The notes: a model not told the origin generated them from the sequence alone. Positions 44,076 to 53,334 are shown, counted from the stretch's first letter. The stretch is DNA of 64,000 nt from Hymenobacter citatus (GCF_014333615.1 NZ_JACSCY010000006.1:62001-126000); one strand, 5' to 3'. Program-made: numbers and translations.

Positions 44076-45077
44076 CTACGCCATCTGATTACACCCACGC
44101 ACGTCGGAGTTATCCATCCTACCCAGCACTTCAAACGAGCCATCGGGGTGCATGCGGGCCAGGTCTTTGGTTTCGATGAAGGCACAACTGTCCACGTTGG
44201 CTAGGTCGATGACGTTGAGGGCGCCGTCGGGACGGTCGTTGCTGACGGCGAATGGGTCGCTGGGGTCGCGCAGGAGCACGCGCAGCTGGGCAGGCACATG
44301 GAAGCGGCCGTCGCCGAAGCTATAGGCTTGGCTCAGCAATTCCGTCATGCCATACTCGGAGTGGATGCCGAGCGGACCGAATGCCTGTTGCAGCTCCTGA
44401 TGCAGCTCCTCCCGAATCATCTCGCGGCGCCTACCCTTCATGCCGCCGGTTTCCAGCACGGTAAGATCTTGCAGCTCGGGCACCGGGCCGTATTCGGCCG
44501 CCAGATCCAGCAGGGCGTAGCTCACGCCGAAAAGCATGATGCGGCGACTCGGGTCACGTTTCGCCTCCGCCAAGGTAGTGAGCAGAGCAGCGTGGTCGCG
44601 TAGAAAAAACGCCTCTTGCGACTGCCCCGAGCGACGGGCAAAATCGTCAATCATCGCCACTAATGATGAATTGCCCTGCTCCAGGTAAGATGGCAGCAGG
44701 GCCAGAAACGTCCAGCTGGTAAGCGGGCCATAGTACTGCTCGAAGATGCGGGCGGCGTTGTCGCGGTAGAGCTGCGGGTCGCGGAGCTGGTGGCGACTGC
44801 GCTGTTGCAGGGTAGTGCCGCTGCTCAGAAACAGCTCCTGGCCTTCCCAGGCCTGCGGCTCGGTGCGCACGTCGTGGGTTTTAAAGAACTCGATGGGTAG
44901 GAAGGGAATATCCGTGAGGCGGTGCACAGCCTGCGGGTCGCGGCCCAGCTGGGCGAGGTAGGCGGCGTAGGGCGGGCAGTGCGCGGCCTGGTAACGAAAG
45001 AGCGCAAGAGCGGTTTCTTCTGCCTGCTCCACCGTTAACTGGGGTAGGGCACGCAGGTAGGTTTGCCGGAAACTCAT
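44076..45077 (-). CDS. LuxE/PaaK-like acyl-protein synthetase family protein
   Basis: 333 residues. Similar to the acyl-protein synthetase (LuxE) family within the adenylate-forming superfamily: FLPIEFFKTHDV, FLSSGTTLQQRS (P-loop-like), LLPSYLEQGNSSLVAMIDDFARRS, LETGGMKGRR, and HSEYGMTELLSQAYS (A8-like core). The C-terminal lid ends in the FEVLGRMDNSDVRGCNQMA block. It would activate a fatty acid or other acyl group with ATP and transfer it to a partner. No luciferase or reductase partner is nearby; in Bacteroidota such genes often neighbour surface polysaccharide or lipid genes. Role unknown. Confidence 0.85.
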   Translation of the reverse strand: MSFRQTYLRALPQLTVEQAEETALALFRYQAAHCPPYAAYLAQLGRDPQAVHRLTDIPFLPIEFFKTHDVRTEPQAWEGQELFLSSGTTLQQRSRHQLRDPQLYRDNAARIFEQYYGPLTSWTFLALLPSYLEQGNSSLVAMIDDFARRSGQSQEAFFLRDHAALLTTLAEAKRDPSRRIMLFGVSYALLDLAAEYGPVPELQDLTVLETGGMKGRRREMIREELHQELQQAFGPLGIHSEYGMTELLSQAYSFGDGRFHVPAQLRVLLRDPSDPFAVSNDRPDGALNVIDLANVDSCAFIETKDLARMHPDGSFEVLGRMDNSDVRGCNQMA

Positions 45078-45188
45078 TGGGGTCAGTTGAGGTTAGAAGC
45101 GTACAACAAACAAGCGCCCGCTTCGTTGGGAAATTTGTACCTTGTTGCCATCTGAAACGCCTTTTTCGGATTTTCTTAGCCGCCTCTT

Positions 45189-45725
45189 ATGCTCACTATT
45201 CGTACGCTTGCACTGGGTGCTTCCTTTCTGCTGGCTGGGGCCGGCGTGTCGTCGTGCCTCACCCCCCCCGACTACCCCGATACGCCTAGCATCGAGTTTA
45301 AAAGCATTCGATCGGAACGTGTTGTGGCGGATATTGGCACCTATGATACGGTGACGGTAACGGTATCTTTCCGGGATGGCGACGGCGACTTGGGTCTGGA
45401 CAATTCGGAAACCAACGCGCCGTATAATCTCACGAATAGCAACGGGCAGCCAAACAAGTTTTACAACAATTACTTCTTTCAGCCGCAGATTCTGCGTGGT
45501 AATACATTTGTTGATTACGACCTGTCGTTTCCGTACGACAGCCGCTTTCCCCGCATCCCTCCTATCGACCGCAACGAGCCAAAACGCGGTAACCTGAGCT
45601 TCGGTCTTCAAGTTTTCCAGGGCACCTTCCCGGCCGGCTCCCAGATTCGTTTCAAGGTTTCCATTGCCGACCGTGCCCTGAACGTGAGCAACGAAGTGAC
45701 TACGGATCCGATTACGATTCAGTAA
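45189..45725 (+). CDS. Small exported lipoprotein, function unknown
   Basis: 178 residues. N-terminal hydrophobic segment followed by AGAGVSSCLTPPDYP with Cys23 as possible lipid attachment. The mature part begins with a beta-rich Asp-rich motif VTVSFRDGDGDLGLDN (metal-binding-like). It is conserved in general look with Bacteroidota hypothetical lipoproteins but I do not recognise a family with certainty. It diverges from the LuxE-like gene. A family B palindrome follows. Confidence 0.7.
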   Translation: MLTIRTLALGASFLLAGAGVSSCLTPPDYPDTPSIEFKSIRSERVVADIGTYDTVTVTVSFRDGDGDLGLDNSETNAPYNLTNSNGQPNKFYNNYFFQPQILRGNTFVDYDLSFPYDSRFPRIPPIDRNEPKRGNLSFGLQVFQGTFPAGSQIRFKVSIADRALNVSNEVTTDPITIQ

Positions 45726-45733
45726 AGAACAAA

Positions 45734-45864
45734 AGAACGTCATGCTGAGCGAAGGCGTAGCCGCAGTCGAAGCATCTCGCGTGCAACGGTAATCCCAATC
45801 GATAGGAGTTACTCACGAGCGAGATGCTTCGACTGCGGCTGCGCTACGCTCAGCATGACGTTCT
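45734..45864. repeat. Dispersed palindrome, family B copy 2
   Basis: AGAACGTCATGCTGAGCG... to the mirrored end at 45864, arms about 45 nt with a mutated stretch near 45840 (right arm reads GGCTGCGCTACGC against the left GCGTAGCC). It lies between the lipoprotein and the converging E1 gene. Confidence 0.88.
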
Positions 45865-45882
45865 CTTTTTCACTTACTAAGC

Positions 45883-48303
45883 TCAATAAATAGCCGGAAA
45901 CTGCTTCGGGTTTGCTTCGTGCAGCAGTTCGTATACCGTATCAAATACATCCTCGGCGTTGGGCTTGCTGAAGTAGTCGCCATCGGAGCCGTAGGGCGGG
46001 CGGTGTGCCTGGGCCGAGAGGCAGCGCGGTTGGGCATCGAGGTAGCGGTAGGCTTGCTGCTGATCCAGCACTTGCTGCATCATATACGACGTAGCACCGC
46101 CAGGCACGTCCTCGTCGGCAAACACCACGCGGCTGGTCTTGCGCACGCTATCGGCAATGCTGTGCTGGGTGTCGAAAGGTAGCAGCGTCTGCACATCAAT
46201 TACCTCCACCGAAATCCCTACTTCGGCAAGCTGCTGAGCCGCGTCCAGCACGATGCGGCACATGGAGCCGTAGGTTACCACCGTCACGTCGGAGCCTTCG
46301 CGCAGCACCTCGGGCACGCCCAGGGGTAGGGTAAACTCGCCCACGTTAGTCGGAATCTGCTCTTTGAGGCGGTAGCCGTTCAGGCATTCAATCACGAGGG
46401 CCGGCTCGTCGGAGCGCAGCAGGGTGTTGTAGAAACCAGCCGCCTGTGTCATGTTGCGAGGCACCAGCAACTGCATTCCACGAATAGAGCCTAGAATCAT
46501 CTGAATAGGCGAACCGGAGTGCCAGATACCTTCCAAGCGGTGCCCACGCGTACGCACAATCAATGGGGCTTTTTGCCCGCCTTTGGTGCGGTATTGCAGG
46601 CTGGCGAGGTCGTCGGAGAGAATCTGGATGGCGTAGAGCAGATAGTCGAGGTACTGTACCTCGGCAATGGGTCGCAGCCCGCGCAGGGCTGCGCCAATGC
46701 CCTGCCCTACAATGGTGCATTCCCGAATGCCCGTGTCCGTCACGCGCAACTCACCAAACTTGGCTTGCAACCCCGCAAAGGCCTGATTCACGTCGCCGAT
46801 GCGGCCCACATCCTCCCCGATAGCGAAGATGGTCGGGTCACGGCGGAAATTGGCGTCGAAGCATGCTTGTAGTACTTCGCGGCCGTCGACAGGCGGGGCG
46901 TTGCGGGCAAATTCAGCGGAAATTTCTTCAATATTGGTGGTGGCGTGCTCGCTCTGGCTGTGCAGATAGGAGTTGTAGCGGTCGGCGTTGTCGGCCTCGG
47001 CTTGCTCCAGCCAGTTGAGCAGGTCGCGGCGGGCTGCGCTGCGCTGGCCGCGCACCTGGCGCAGTACCCGGCGCACCGTCCGCACCATATCGGCCCGAAT
47101 GGGCGCGGGGTTGAATTGCAGCCCCGACACCATTTCGCGCAGCTCGTTTTCGGTGTTGGTTTCGAGCAGCAGCGCGTCCAATAGCTTCACGACCTCGTCG
47201 CGCTCCTGCTTAATGGGGTTAAAGAAGGCGTTCCAGGAAGCGGTGCGCGCCTGCTTCACAGTTTCTTTAGCTTCGTTTTCCAGCTGGTCCAGCTCGGCTT
47301 TGGTGGCGTGGCCTTCTACCAGCAGCCACTCGCGCATTTTGCGTAGGCAGTCGTGCTCTTCTTCCCAACCCAGGCGTTCCTGGCTCTTGTATCGCTCGTG
47401 CGAGCCGCTGGTGCTGTGGCCCTGCGGCTGCGTCACCTCGGTCACGTGGATGAGCACGGGCACGTGCTGGGTGCGGCACACCTCGGCGGCGCGCTGGTAG
47501 GTATCAATGAGGGCGGGGTAGTCCCAGCCTTTCACCACGAAAATCTCGAAGCCGTCCTGGCCTTCGCCTTCGCGCTGAAAGCCAGCCAGAATAGCCGAAA
47601 TACTCTGCTTGGTAGTCTGATATTCAGCGGGCACCGAAATACCGTAATGGTCGTCCCACACGGATACCAGCATGGGAATCTGCAACACGCCCGCCGCATT
47701 AATGGCCTCGAAGAATACCCCTTCCGAGGTGCTGGCATTGCCGATGGTACCGAAAGCTACTTCATTGCCCTTATCGGAAAACTGCGTGAACTGGTGCAGC
47801 TCTGGGTTTTGCCGAAACAGCTTGGAGGCATAGGCCAGTCCCACCAGGCGCGGCATTTGGCCGGCCGTGGGCGAAATATCAGCCGAGGAATTTTTACTGT
47901 TGGCCAGGTCCCGGAACTGTCCATCCTCATCGAGCAGACGGGTGCCAAAGTGCCCGCCCATGCTGCGGCCGGCCGAAGCCGGGTCGGCCTCGGCGTCAGG
48001 GTTGGCATAGAGCTGGGCAAAATACTGCGTCAGCGTCAGCTCGCCGATAGCCAGCATAAAGGTTTGGTCGCGGTAGTAGCCGGCACGCCAGTCGCCGGGC
48101 CGGAAAGCGCGGGCCATGGCCAGTTGCGGCAACTCCTTGCCATCCCCGAAAATGCCAAACTTGGCCTTTCCCATGAATACTTCCTTGCGCCCGGCCAACG
48201 AGGCATGCCGACTTTCCCACCCCAGGCGGTAATCGTGCAGCAAGTCTTCCCGGCGCAAAGCAGTAGCGGTGAGCAGGTCGGCGGTTTCAGGGGTAGTAGA
48301 CAT
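45883..48303 (-). CDS. Fused 2-oxoacid dehydrogenase E1 alpha/beta (branched-chain type)
   Basis: 806 residues. The alpha-like half (about 1-440) carries the TPP-site region with GTIGNASTSEGVFFEAINAAG and VWDDHYGISVP. The beta-like half (about 470-806) contains FAIGEDVGRIGDVNQAFAGL, ECTIVGQGIGAALRGLRPIAEVQYLDYLLYA, and VEVIDVQTLLPFD. Such fused E1 enzymes of Bacteroidota decarboxylate branched-chain 2-oxoacids or pyruvate and feed a separate lipoyl E2. No E2 or E3 gene is in this window. The Mg/TPP motif GDG reads GNA here, a change to note. The promoter -7 box TACTTTTG is at 48359-48366 on this strand. Confidence 0.9.
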   Translation of the reverse strand: MSTTPETADLLTATALRREDLLHDYRLGWESRHASLAGRKEVFMGKAKFGIFGDGKELPQLAMARAFRPGDWRAGYYRDQTFMLAIGELTLTQYFAQLYANPDAEADPASAGRSMGGHFGTRLLDEDGQFRDLANSKNSSADISPTAGQMPRLVGLAYASKLFRQNPELHQFTQFSDKGNEVAFGTIGNASTSEGVFFEAINAAGVLQIPMLVSVWDDHYGISVPAEYQTTKQSISAILAGFQREGEGQDGFEIFVVKGWDYPALIDTYQRAAEVCRTQHVPVLIHVTEVTQPQGHSTSGSHERYKSQERLGWEEEHDCLRKMREWLLVEGHATKAELDQLENEAKETVKQARTASWNAFFNPIKQERDEVVKLLDALLLETNTENELREMVSGLQFNPAPIRADMVRTVRRVLRQVRGQRSAARRDLLNWLEQAEADNADRYNSYLHSQSEHATTNIEEISAEFARNAPPVDGREVLQACFDANFRRDPTIFAIGEDVGRIGDVNQAFAGLQAKFGELRVTDTGIRECTIVGQGIGAALRGLRPIAEVQYLDYLLYAIQILSDDLASLQYRTKGGQKAPLIVRTRGHRLEGIWHSGSPIQMILGSIRGMQLLVPRNMTQAAGFYNTLLRSDEPALVIECLNGYRLKEQIPTNVGEFTLPLGVPEVLREGSDVTVVTYGSMCRIVLDAAQQLAEVGISVEVIDVQTLLPFDTQHSIADSVRKTSRVVFADEDVPGGATSYMMQQVLDQQQAYRYLDAQPRCLSAQAHRPPYGSDGDYFSKPNAEDVFDTVYELLHEANPKQFPAIY

Positions 48304-48358
48304 AAAGAACAGAGAAAAGAAAGACGGGTAGGAATCGGGAGGAAGAACGTGTGCGACG

Positions 48359-48446
48359 CAAAAGTACGGAAAATGCTGGGGCAGGGACGCGCCGCAGTTG
48401 GCAGCCTGCCCTCGTGCGGGGGTAGGGCGGGCAATGCGTATCTTTG
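48359..48446. promoter_or_regulatory. Divergent -7 boxes for the E1 and DUF1573 genes
   Basis: TACTTTTG on the minus strand at 48359-48366 (E1) and TATCTTTG on the plus strand at 48439-48446 (DUF1573). Both fit TAnnTTTG; no TTTG at 19 nt is evident for either. Confidence 0.4.
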
Positions 48447-48540
48447 CCGGAACTGATGGCCTGCCGTTTAAGTTACGACCTCTGAGAGAATTTCGGGCTG
48501 TTGACTTCTTCCTGTTTTCCTACCTTTTTGCTACGCACGT

Positions 48541-49326
48541 ATGACGATTTCCTTACGCTTAGCGGCCAGTCTGCTGCTGTGCCTTGTGGGCCTCACAGGT
48601 GCCCATGCCCAGGGCGTGATGACATTTCAGGAAGAATTGCACGATTTCGGTAAGGTACCCGAGGGCACGGTGGCTACCCACGAGTTCAAATTCAAGAACA
48701 CCGGTAACCAACCGCTGGTGATTGGCAACGTGCAGGCCAGCTGCGGCTGCACCACCCCCGAGTGGACGCGCACGCCCATCTTACCCGGCAAAATGGGCGT
48801 GGTGAAGGCCATGTATAGCAGTGCCGGCCGGCCGGGTGTGTTCAACAAAACCATCAGCGTCACTGCCAATACCACCGCCCCCACAACGGTGCTCACCATT
48901 AAAGGCACGGTGCTGAACAAGGAGGAAATCCGCAAGTCGCTGACGCCGGCCGAGCTGGCGGCCGCGCCGCGGGCCGTAGCGGCCCAGCCGGTACACAACT
49001 TCGGGCGCATGGAGGCTGGTCAGCAGCCAGTGGCGCGCTTTGTGGTGCAGAACACAGGCAAGCAGGATCTGGTGTTCAGCGGCATCACATCGGGCTGCTA
49101 TTGCATTGGGTTCAAAACGCCCCCTACCCTCATCAAACCCGGCCAGAGCGGCACCCTGGAAATCATCTACACCCAGCGCAAGCTTGGCGCGATGGTTGAC
49201 GAGGCCACCCTCACCAGCAACGACCCACGCGGCGACCTGAAACTGACCCTAAAAGCTGAGGTGGTAAAAAGCCTGAACGCCGCCAGCCTAGTGAAAGAAA
49301 GCGACGTAAGCGTCCCATTTAAGTAG
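48541..49326 (+). CDS. DUF1573 secreted protein (two tandem domains)
   Basis: 261 residues with signal peptide (cleavage near 24, AHAQ). Two DUF1573 Ig-like domains: residues about 28-120 (LHDFGKVPEGTVATHEFKFKN, VQASCGCTTPEW) and about 150-245 (HNFGRMEAGQQPVARFVVQN, ITSGCYCIGFKTPP). Each has a cysteine pair (CGC, CYC) of the kind conserved in the family. The function is unknown; such proteins are exported in Bacteroidota. It diverges from the E1 gene, with an alanine dehydrogenase gene following. Confidence 0.88.
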   Translation: MTISLRLAASLLLCLVGLTGAHAQGVMTFQEELHDFGKVPEGTVATHEFKFKNTGNQPLVIGNVQASCGCTTPEWTRTPILPGKMGVVKAMYSSAGRPGVFNKTISVTANTTAPTTVLTIKGTVLNKEEIRKSLTPAELAAAPRAVAAQPVHNFGRMEAGQQPVARFVVQNTGKQDLVFSGITSGCYCIGFKTPPTLIKPGQSGTLEIIYTQRKLGAMVDEATLTSNDPRGDLKLTLKAEVVKSLNAASLVKESDVSVPFK

Positions 49327-49445
49327 TGAAGTTGTGAAGGGTGAAATTGTGAATTTGACGTTTTGACTGCGCTTTTGTGCTATGCGCTTAGGTAACCCAT
49401 CCAAAATGTCAAACTCACAACTTCACCCTTCACAACTTCACCACT
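49325..49445. repeat. Mirrored GTGAAG words between DUF1573 and ald
   Basis: Left 49325-49364 (AGTGAAGTTGTGAAGGGTG...) pairs with 49403-49445 (...CACAACTTCACCACT) around 38 nt. The words repeat within each flank. A TATATTTG -7 box for ald follows at 49450-49457. Confidence 0.75.
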
Positions 49446-49497
49446 GCTGTATATTTGCATTTCCTTTTTCAACTTCTCTACTTTTTCCTTCTCAGCC

Positions 49498-50628
49498 ATG
49501 TTAATCGGCGTTCCGAAAGAGATTAAAAACAACGAAAACCGTGTAGGTCTGACGCCCGCCGGCGTTGCCGAACTGCGTAAGCACGGCCATACGGTATATG
49601 TGCAGAACACGGCCGGTCTGGGCAGCGGCTTTCAGGATGCCGAGTACCAGCAGGCCGGCGCCGAAATGCTGCCAACCATTGAGGACGTGTACGCCACGGC
49701 CGATATGATTATCAAGGTGAAGGAGCCTATTCAGCAGGAATACCCCCTGATCAAGGAAAACCAGCTGCTGTTCACGTATTTCCACTTTGCCAGCAGCGAG
49801 GAGCTGACTCACGCCATGCTGGAGCGCAAGGCTGTGTGCCTGGCCTACGAAACCGTGGAACTGCCCTCGCGCGCCCTACCCCTGCTGATTCCGATGAGCG
49901 AGGTGGCCGGCCGCATGGCCCCGCAGGAAGGCGCCAAGTACCTGGAGAAGCCCCTGAAAGGCCGCGGCATTCTGCTGGGCGGCGTGCCCGGCGTGAAACC
50001 CGCGCACGTGCTGGTGCTGGGTGGCGGCATTGTGGGCACGCAGGCCGCGAAAATCGCCGCCGGCCTGGGCGCACAGGTGACCCTCATGGATATCAGCCTG
50101 AACCGCCTACGCGAGCTGGACGACATCATGCCCAAAAACGTGTCGACGGTATACTCCAACGAATACAACATCCGCGAGGCCATCAAAACTGCCGACCTCA
50201 TTGTAGGCGCCGTGCTGATTCCGGGTGCTAAGGCGCCCCACCTCATCACCCGCGACATGCTGAAGGACATGAAGCCCGGCACTGTGCTCGTGGACGTGGC
50301 TGTGGACCAGGGTGGCTGCATCGAAACTTGCCGCCCCACCACGCACGAAGACCCTACCTTCATCATTGACGACGTGGTGCACTACTGCGTAGCCAACATG
50401 CCCGGCGCGGTGCCCTACACCTCTACCCTGGCCCTCACCAACGCTACCCTACCCTACGCCGTGAAACTGGCCAACCAGGGCTGGCGCGTGGCCTGCCTGC
50501 TCAACGAAGACCTGCAAAAAGGCCTGAACGTGGTGAACGGCGAGGTAGTCTACAAAGGCGTAGCCGATGCCTGGGGCCTACCCCTGGCCAGCGTGGAATC
50601 GGTGCTGAAGCCCATGCCGGTTATGTAG
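49498..50628 (+). CDS. ald: Alanine dehydrogenase
   Basis: Reversible NAD-dependent deamination of L-alanine to pyruvate and ammonia, cytoplasmic. 376 residues, standard length. Opening MLIGVPKEIKNNENRVGLTP, substrate Arg15, catalytic Lys in MIIKVKEP, His in FTYFHFASS, the Rossmann motif HVLVLGGGIVGTQAA (about 168-182), catalytic Asp in DVAVDQGGC, and NMPGAVPYTST. The gene has its own -7 box and follows mirrored-word repeats. A long terminator follows. Confidence 0.95.
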   Translation: MLIGVPKEIKNNENRVGLTPAGVAELRKHGHTVYVQNTAGLGSGFQDAEYQQAGAEMLPTIEDVYATADMIIKVKEPIQQEYPLIKENQLLFTYFHFASSEELTHAMLERKAVCLAYETVELPSRALPLLIPMSEVAGRMAPQEGAKYLEKPLKGRGILLGGVPGVKPAHVLVLGGGIVGTQAAKIAAGLGAQVTLMDISLNRLRELDDIMPKNVSTVYSNEYNIREAIKTADLIVGAVLIPGAKAPHLITRDMLKDMKPGTVLVDVAVDQGGCIETCRPTTHEDPTFIIDDVVHYCVANMPGAVPYTSTLALTNATLPYAVKLANQGWRVACLLNEDLQKGLNVVNGEVVYKGVADAWGLPLASVESVLKPMPVM

Positions 50629-50805
50629 CTGTTAGCTGATAGCTGTTGGCTATTAGCTCTTTTGTAAGAAGCAGCGCCGACTGATACTGGACGAATCGTT
50701 GACAGACGCGACTTGGCCGCCTGTCAGCAATTTGTCCAGTATCAGTCGGCGCTATTTTTAAATAATTTACTCGTGTGCCGAAGCTATTAGCTAACAGCTC
50801 AAAAG
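50626..50805. repeat. Mirrored TAGCT words around the ald terminator
   Basis: 50626-50663 (TAGCTGTTAGCTGATAGC...) and 50781-50805 (AGCTATTAGCTAACAGCTC) flank the terminator 50673-50753. Same word-flank pattern as at 29911-30125. Confidence 0.7.
50673..50753 (+). terminator. Terminator after ald
   Basis: AGCGCCGACTGATACTGGAC (50673-50692) is exactly mirrored at 50734-50753 and followed by ATTTTTA; a smaller hairpin sits in the 41-nt loop. Confidence 0.75.
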
Positions 50806-50808
50806 AAT

Positions 50809-51414
50809 ATGAAGGGAGTTATTTACCAGGGCGAGTCGGTGTCGGACGCCGCTACGTTTGCTCGCCTACCTCTGGCGATGCAGAATTACCTGTTGCAGTG
50901 CAACGGCCTACTGGCCTACCAAGGTGGCCTGCACCTGCGCGGCTGCTGCCAGGCCCCGGAGTGGCACTCGCTACGCCACGCCTGGGAAGGTGAGGCGGCC
51001 TTATCGGCTCGCTATCAGAAAGTACGCCCCACCGACATTCCGTTTGCCGAGGACTACGCCGGCAACCAGTTTTTGCTGCGCGGCGAAGAAGTAGTGTTCC
51101 TAGACGCCGAAACCGGCGAAATTGCCTACCTCCAGGTCGATTTTGAGAAGTTTATTGCAGGGGTAGAGAAGTTTCCGCAGCAGGCGTTGGGGCTGGAAAT
51201 TCTAATTTCCTACCTGAAAGGCGGCGGCCACCTGCGGCCCGGTGAGCTGCTGAGTATTCAGCCGCCGCAGTGCGTGGAGGCGCCCAACCAGCAGCGCACA
51301 CTGCGCCCTCAGCCCACGGCCGAGCGCCTGGCTTTTCTGGCCGATTTCTACCGCCAGATTCGCAACCTCCCTGATGGGCAGGCCCTGCGCATCTCGCCTT
51401 CTTCCGACCACTAG
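50809..51414 (+). CDS. SMI1/KNR4-family protein
   Basis: 201 residues. Features of the SMI1/KNR4 (SUKH-like) fold: a hydrophobic first helix (LPLAMQNYLLQCNGL), GGLHLRGCCQAPEWHSLRHAWEG, DIPFAEDYAGNQFLLRGEEVVFLDAETGEIAYLQVDFEKFI. SUKH proteins often act as immunity proteins for toxins or as scaffolds; no toxin gene is adjacent. The gene ends 10 nt before the LTA-synthase-like gene, so the two are co-transcribed. Confidence 0.8.
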   Translation: MKGVIYQGESVSDAATFARLPLAMQNYLLQCNGLLAYQGGLHLRGCCQAPEWHSLRHAWEGEAALSARYQKVRPTDIPFAEDYAGNQFLLRGEEVVFLDAETGEIAYLQVDFEKFIAGVEKFPQQALGLEILISYLKGGGHLRPGELLSIQPPQCVEAPNQQRTLRPQPTAERLAFLADFYRQIRNLPDGQALRISPSSDH

Positions 51415-51423
51415 CCGCTGCCT

Positions 51424-53334
51424 ATGCCTACGCTCGCGCTTCGGCTGCTGCTGCGTCGTTTTTCGCTGCTGCTGGCGGTGTACTTGCTGCTGCGCCTCGG
51501 CTTTTACTGGGCCAACCACGCCACGTTTCAGGAGGCTAGCACCGGGCAGGTGCTGCTGGCCTTTTGGCACGGCTTCCGGTTTGATGTGGCGGCGCTGCTG
51601 CTGCTGAACCTGCCGTGGCTGGTGCTGTCGGTGGTGCCGGCGTATGGGCGCGGGTGGCAACGGCTGCTGCGCGTGTTGCACGTGGTGCTGAACACGCTAG
51701 GCATTGCGCTTAACATTATTGATACTGAGTATTTTAAGTTTATTGGCCGACGCACTTCCAATGAACTGACGACCATCGGCGACGACGTGCGCCGGCAGGC
51801 AGGGCAGCTGGTGGGGCAATACTGGTATCTGCTGCTGCCGCTGCTGGCGTTGCTCGCCTTTCTGTGGTGGTTGTATCCCATGCCTACCCAGCGCAGCGTG
51901 CAGGACGAACAGCGCCAGTGGCGCACCCGTCGTCCCGCCGCGCGCTACGGCCGCTGGGCGGCGCAGCTGGTGGTGCTAGTTGGGCTGATGGTGTTGGGCA
52001 TCCGAGGTGGGTTGCAGTTGAAGCCCTTGCGCACCGGCGCGGCCTTTGTGCAGCAACCGGCCGTGCTGGGTCACCTGGCGCTCAATAGCACCTTCACCTT
52101 CATCAAGAGCTTGGGCTACCAGAGCATCGACCACCGGCAGTATTTCGCTTCGGATACCGCTTTGCGGCAGGCGCTGGCAGCTCGCCCGTTGCCAGCCCAT
52201 ACCCTACCCCCACGCCCGGACAACGTGGTAGTGCTGTTGCTGGAAAGCTTTGCTTCGGAGTATGTAGGGGTCGAAAATAATGGCCGCGGCTACACGCCAT
52301 TTTTCGATTCGCTGGCTACGCAGGGTCTGTTTTTTCGGGAGCATTATGCCAACGGGCGGCGCTCTATTGAGGCGCTTCCGGCTACGCTGGCGGGGCTGCC
52401 GTCGCTGCTGGAAAGCCCGTTTATTACCTCTAATTTCCAGACCGATGAGCTGCACGGTCTGGGCGAAATTCTGGCGCACGAGGGCTACAGTACCAGCATA
52501 TACCACGGTGCGCAAAACGGCACCATGGGCTTTAACACCTTCGCCGGGGCTGCCGGTATGCAGCGCTATCTTGGTCTGGAAGAATATCCCGGCGCCACCC
52601 AAAGCCCCGATTTCGACGGTCATTGGGGTATCTTTGACGAGCCCTACCTCCGGTATTTCGCTCGGCAGCTTGGGCAGCAGCGGCAGCCGTTTTTCAGCTT
52701 GCTGTTCACGCTCAGCTCGCATGAGCCGTTTGGACTGCCGGCCGGTTATGAGAAGCGTTTTCCGAAAGGCACCCTGCCCATTCATCGCACCATCGCCTAC
52801 ACCGATTTTGCCCTGCGGCAATTCTTTGAAACGGCCGCCCGGCAGCCGTGGTACCGCAACACGCTGTTTGTACTGCTGGCTGACCACACGTCTCAATCGG
52901 ACCGGCCGGGCTACCAGAACACGCTGGGGGCCTACAAAACGCCGCTATTGCTCTTCCACCCCGGCCACGCCCTACCCCCGGCCGACACGCACCGCATCAC
53001 GCAGCAAGCCGACGTGCCTGCCACCGTGCTCGACTACCTGCACCGCGGCGCCAGCGCCCCGCTCCTACCCTTCGGGTACTCCGTATTCGACCAGGGCACC
53101 ACCGGCCGCGCCATGTTCCTGAGCGGCGGCAGCTACTTTTTGGTCCATGCTGATTTCGTGACGGAGCTAACGGCCGACAACCAGGTACGTCTCTACCCCT
53201 ACCGCACGCACTTCATCCCGGCCGCGCCCCTCGCTAATCCCGACCCGCAGAAGTTGCGGCAGTATGGGAATGAGTTGAAAGCGTGCGTACAGTTTTACGT
53301 GAATGGGTTGGTGGATAATACGTTGTATAAGTAG
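51424..53334 (+). CDS. LTA synthase-like sulfatase-family membrane protein
   Basis: 636 residues. The first about 200 residues hold five hydrophobic segments (LLLAVYLLLRLGFYW, VAALLLLNLPWLVLSVVPAY, LLPLLALLAFLWWLY and others). The extracytoplasmic sulfatase-fold domain follows from about 250: LLLESFASEYVG with metal Glu, NGRRSIEALPATLAGLPSL with the predicted Ser nucleophile, YHGAQNGTMGFN, HWGIFDEPYL, FTLSSHEPFGLPAGY, and LFVLLADHTSQSD with metal Asp/His. The family includes phosphoglycerol transferases; in a Gram-negative Bacteroidota it probably moves a phospholipid head group to a glycan or lipid. Classical lipoteichoic acid synthesis is not implied. The preceding SMI1-like gene suggests regulation or scaffolding. 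Confidence 0.88.
   Translation: MPTLALRLLLRRFSLLLAVYLLLRLGFYWANHATFQEASTGQVLLAFWHGFRFDVAALLLLNLPWLVLSVVPAYGRGWQRLLRVLHVVLNTLGIALNIIDTEYFKFIGRRTSNELTTIGDDVRRQAGQLVGQYWYLLLPLLALLAFLWWLYPMPTQRSVQDEQRQWRTRRPAARYGRWAAQLVVLVGLMVLGIRGGLQLKPLRTGAAFVQQPAVLGHLALNSTFTFIKSLGYQSIDHRQYFASDTALRQALAARPLPAHTLPPRPDNVVVLLLESFASEYVGVENNGRGYTPFFDSLATQGLFFREHYANGRRSIEALPATLAGLPSLLESPFITSNFQTDELHGLGEILAHEGYSTSIYHGAQNGTMGFNTFAGAAGMQRYLGLEEYPGATQSPDFDGHWGIFDEPYLRYFARQLGQQRQPFFSLLFTLSSHEPFGLPAGYEKRFPKGTLPIHRTIAYTDFALRQFFETAARQPWYRNTLFVLLADHTSQSDRPGYQNTLGAYKTPLLLFHPGHALPPADTHRITQQADVPATVLDYLHRGASAPLLPFGYSVFDQGTTGRAMFLSGGSYFLVHADFVTELTADNQVRLYPYRTHFIPAAPLANPDPQKLRQYGNELKACVQFYVNGLVDNTLYK

Noticed and set aside
50809-51414. 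Contact-dependent toxin immunity system
   Set aside because: SUKH-like fold alone is not enough; no toxin or secretion gene is adjacent.
51424-53334. Evidence for Gram-positive lipoteichoic acid
   Set aside because: LTA-synthase-like sulfatases are common in Bacteroidota; all other signals in the window indicate a Gram-negative Bacteroidota.
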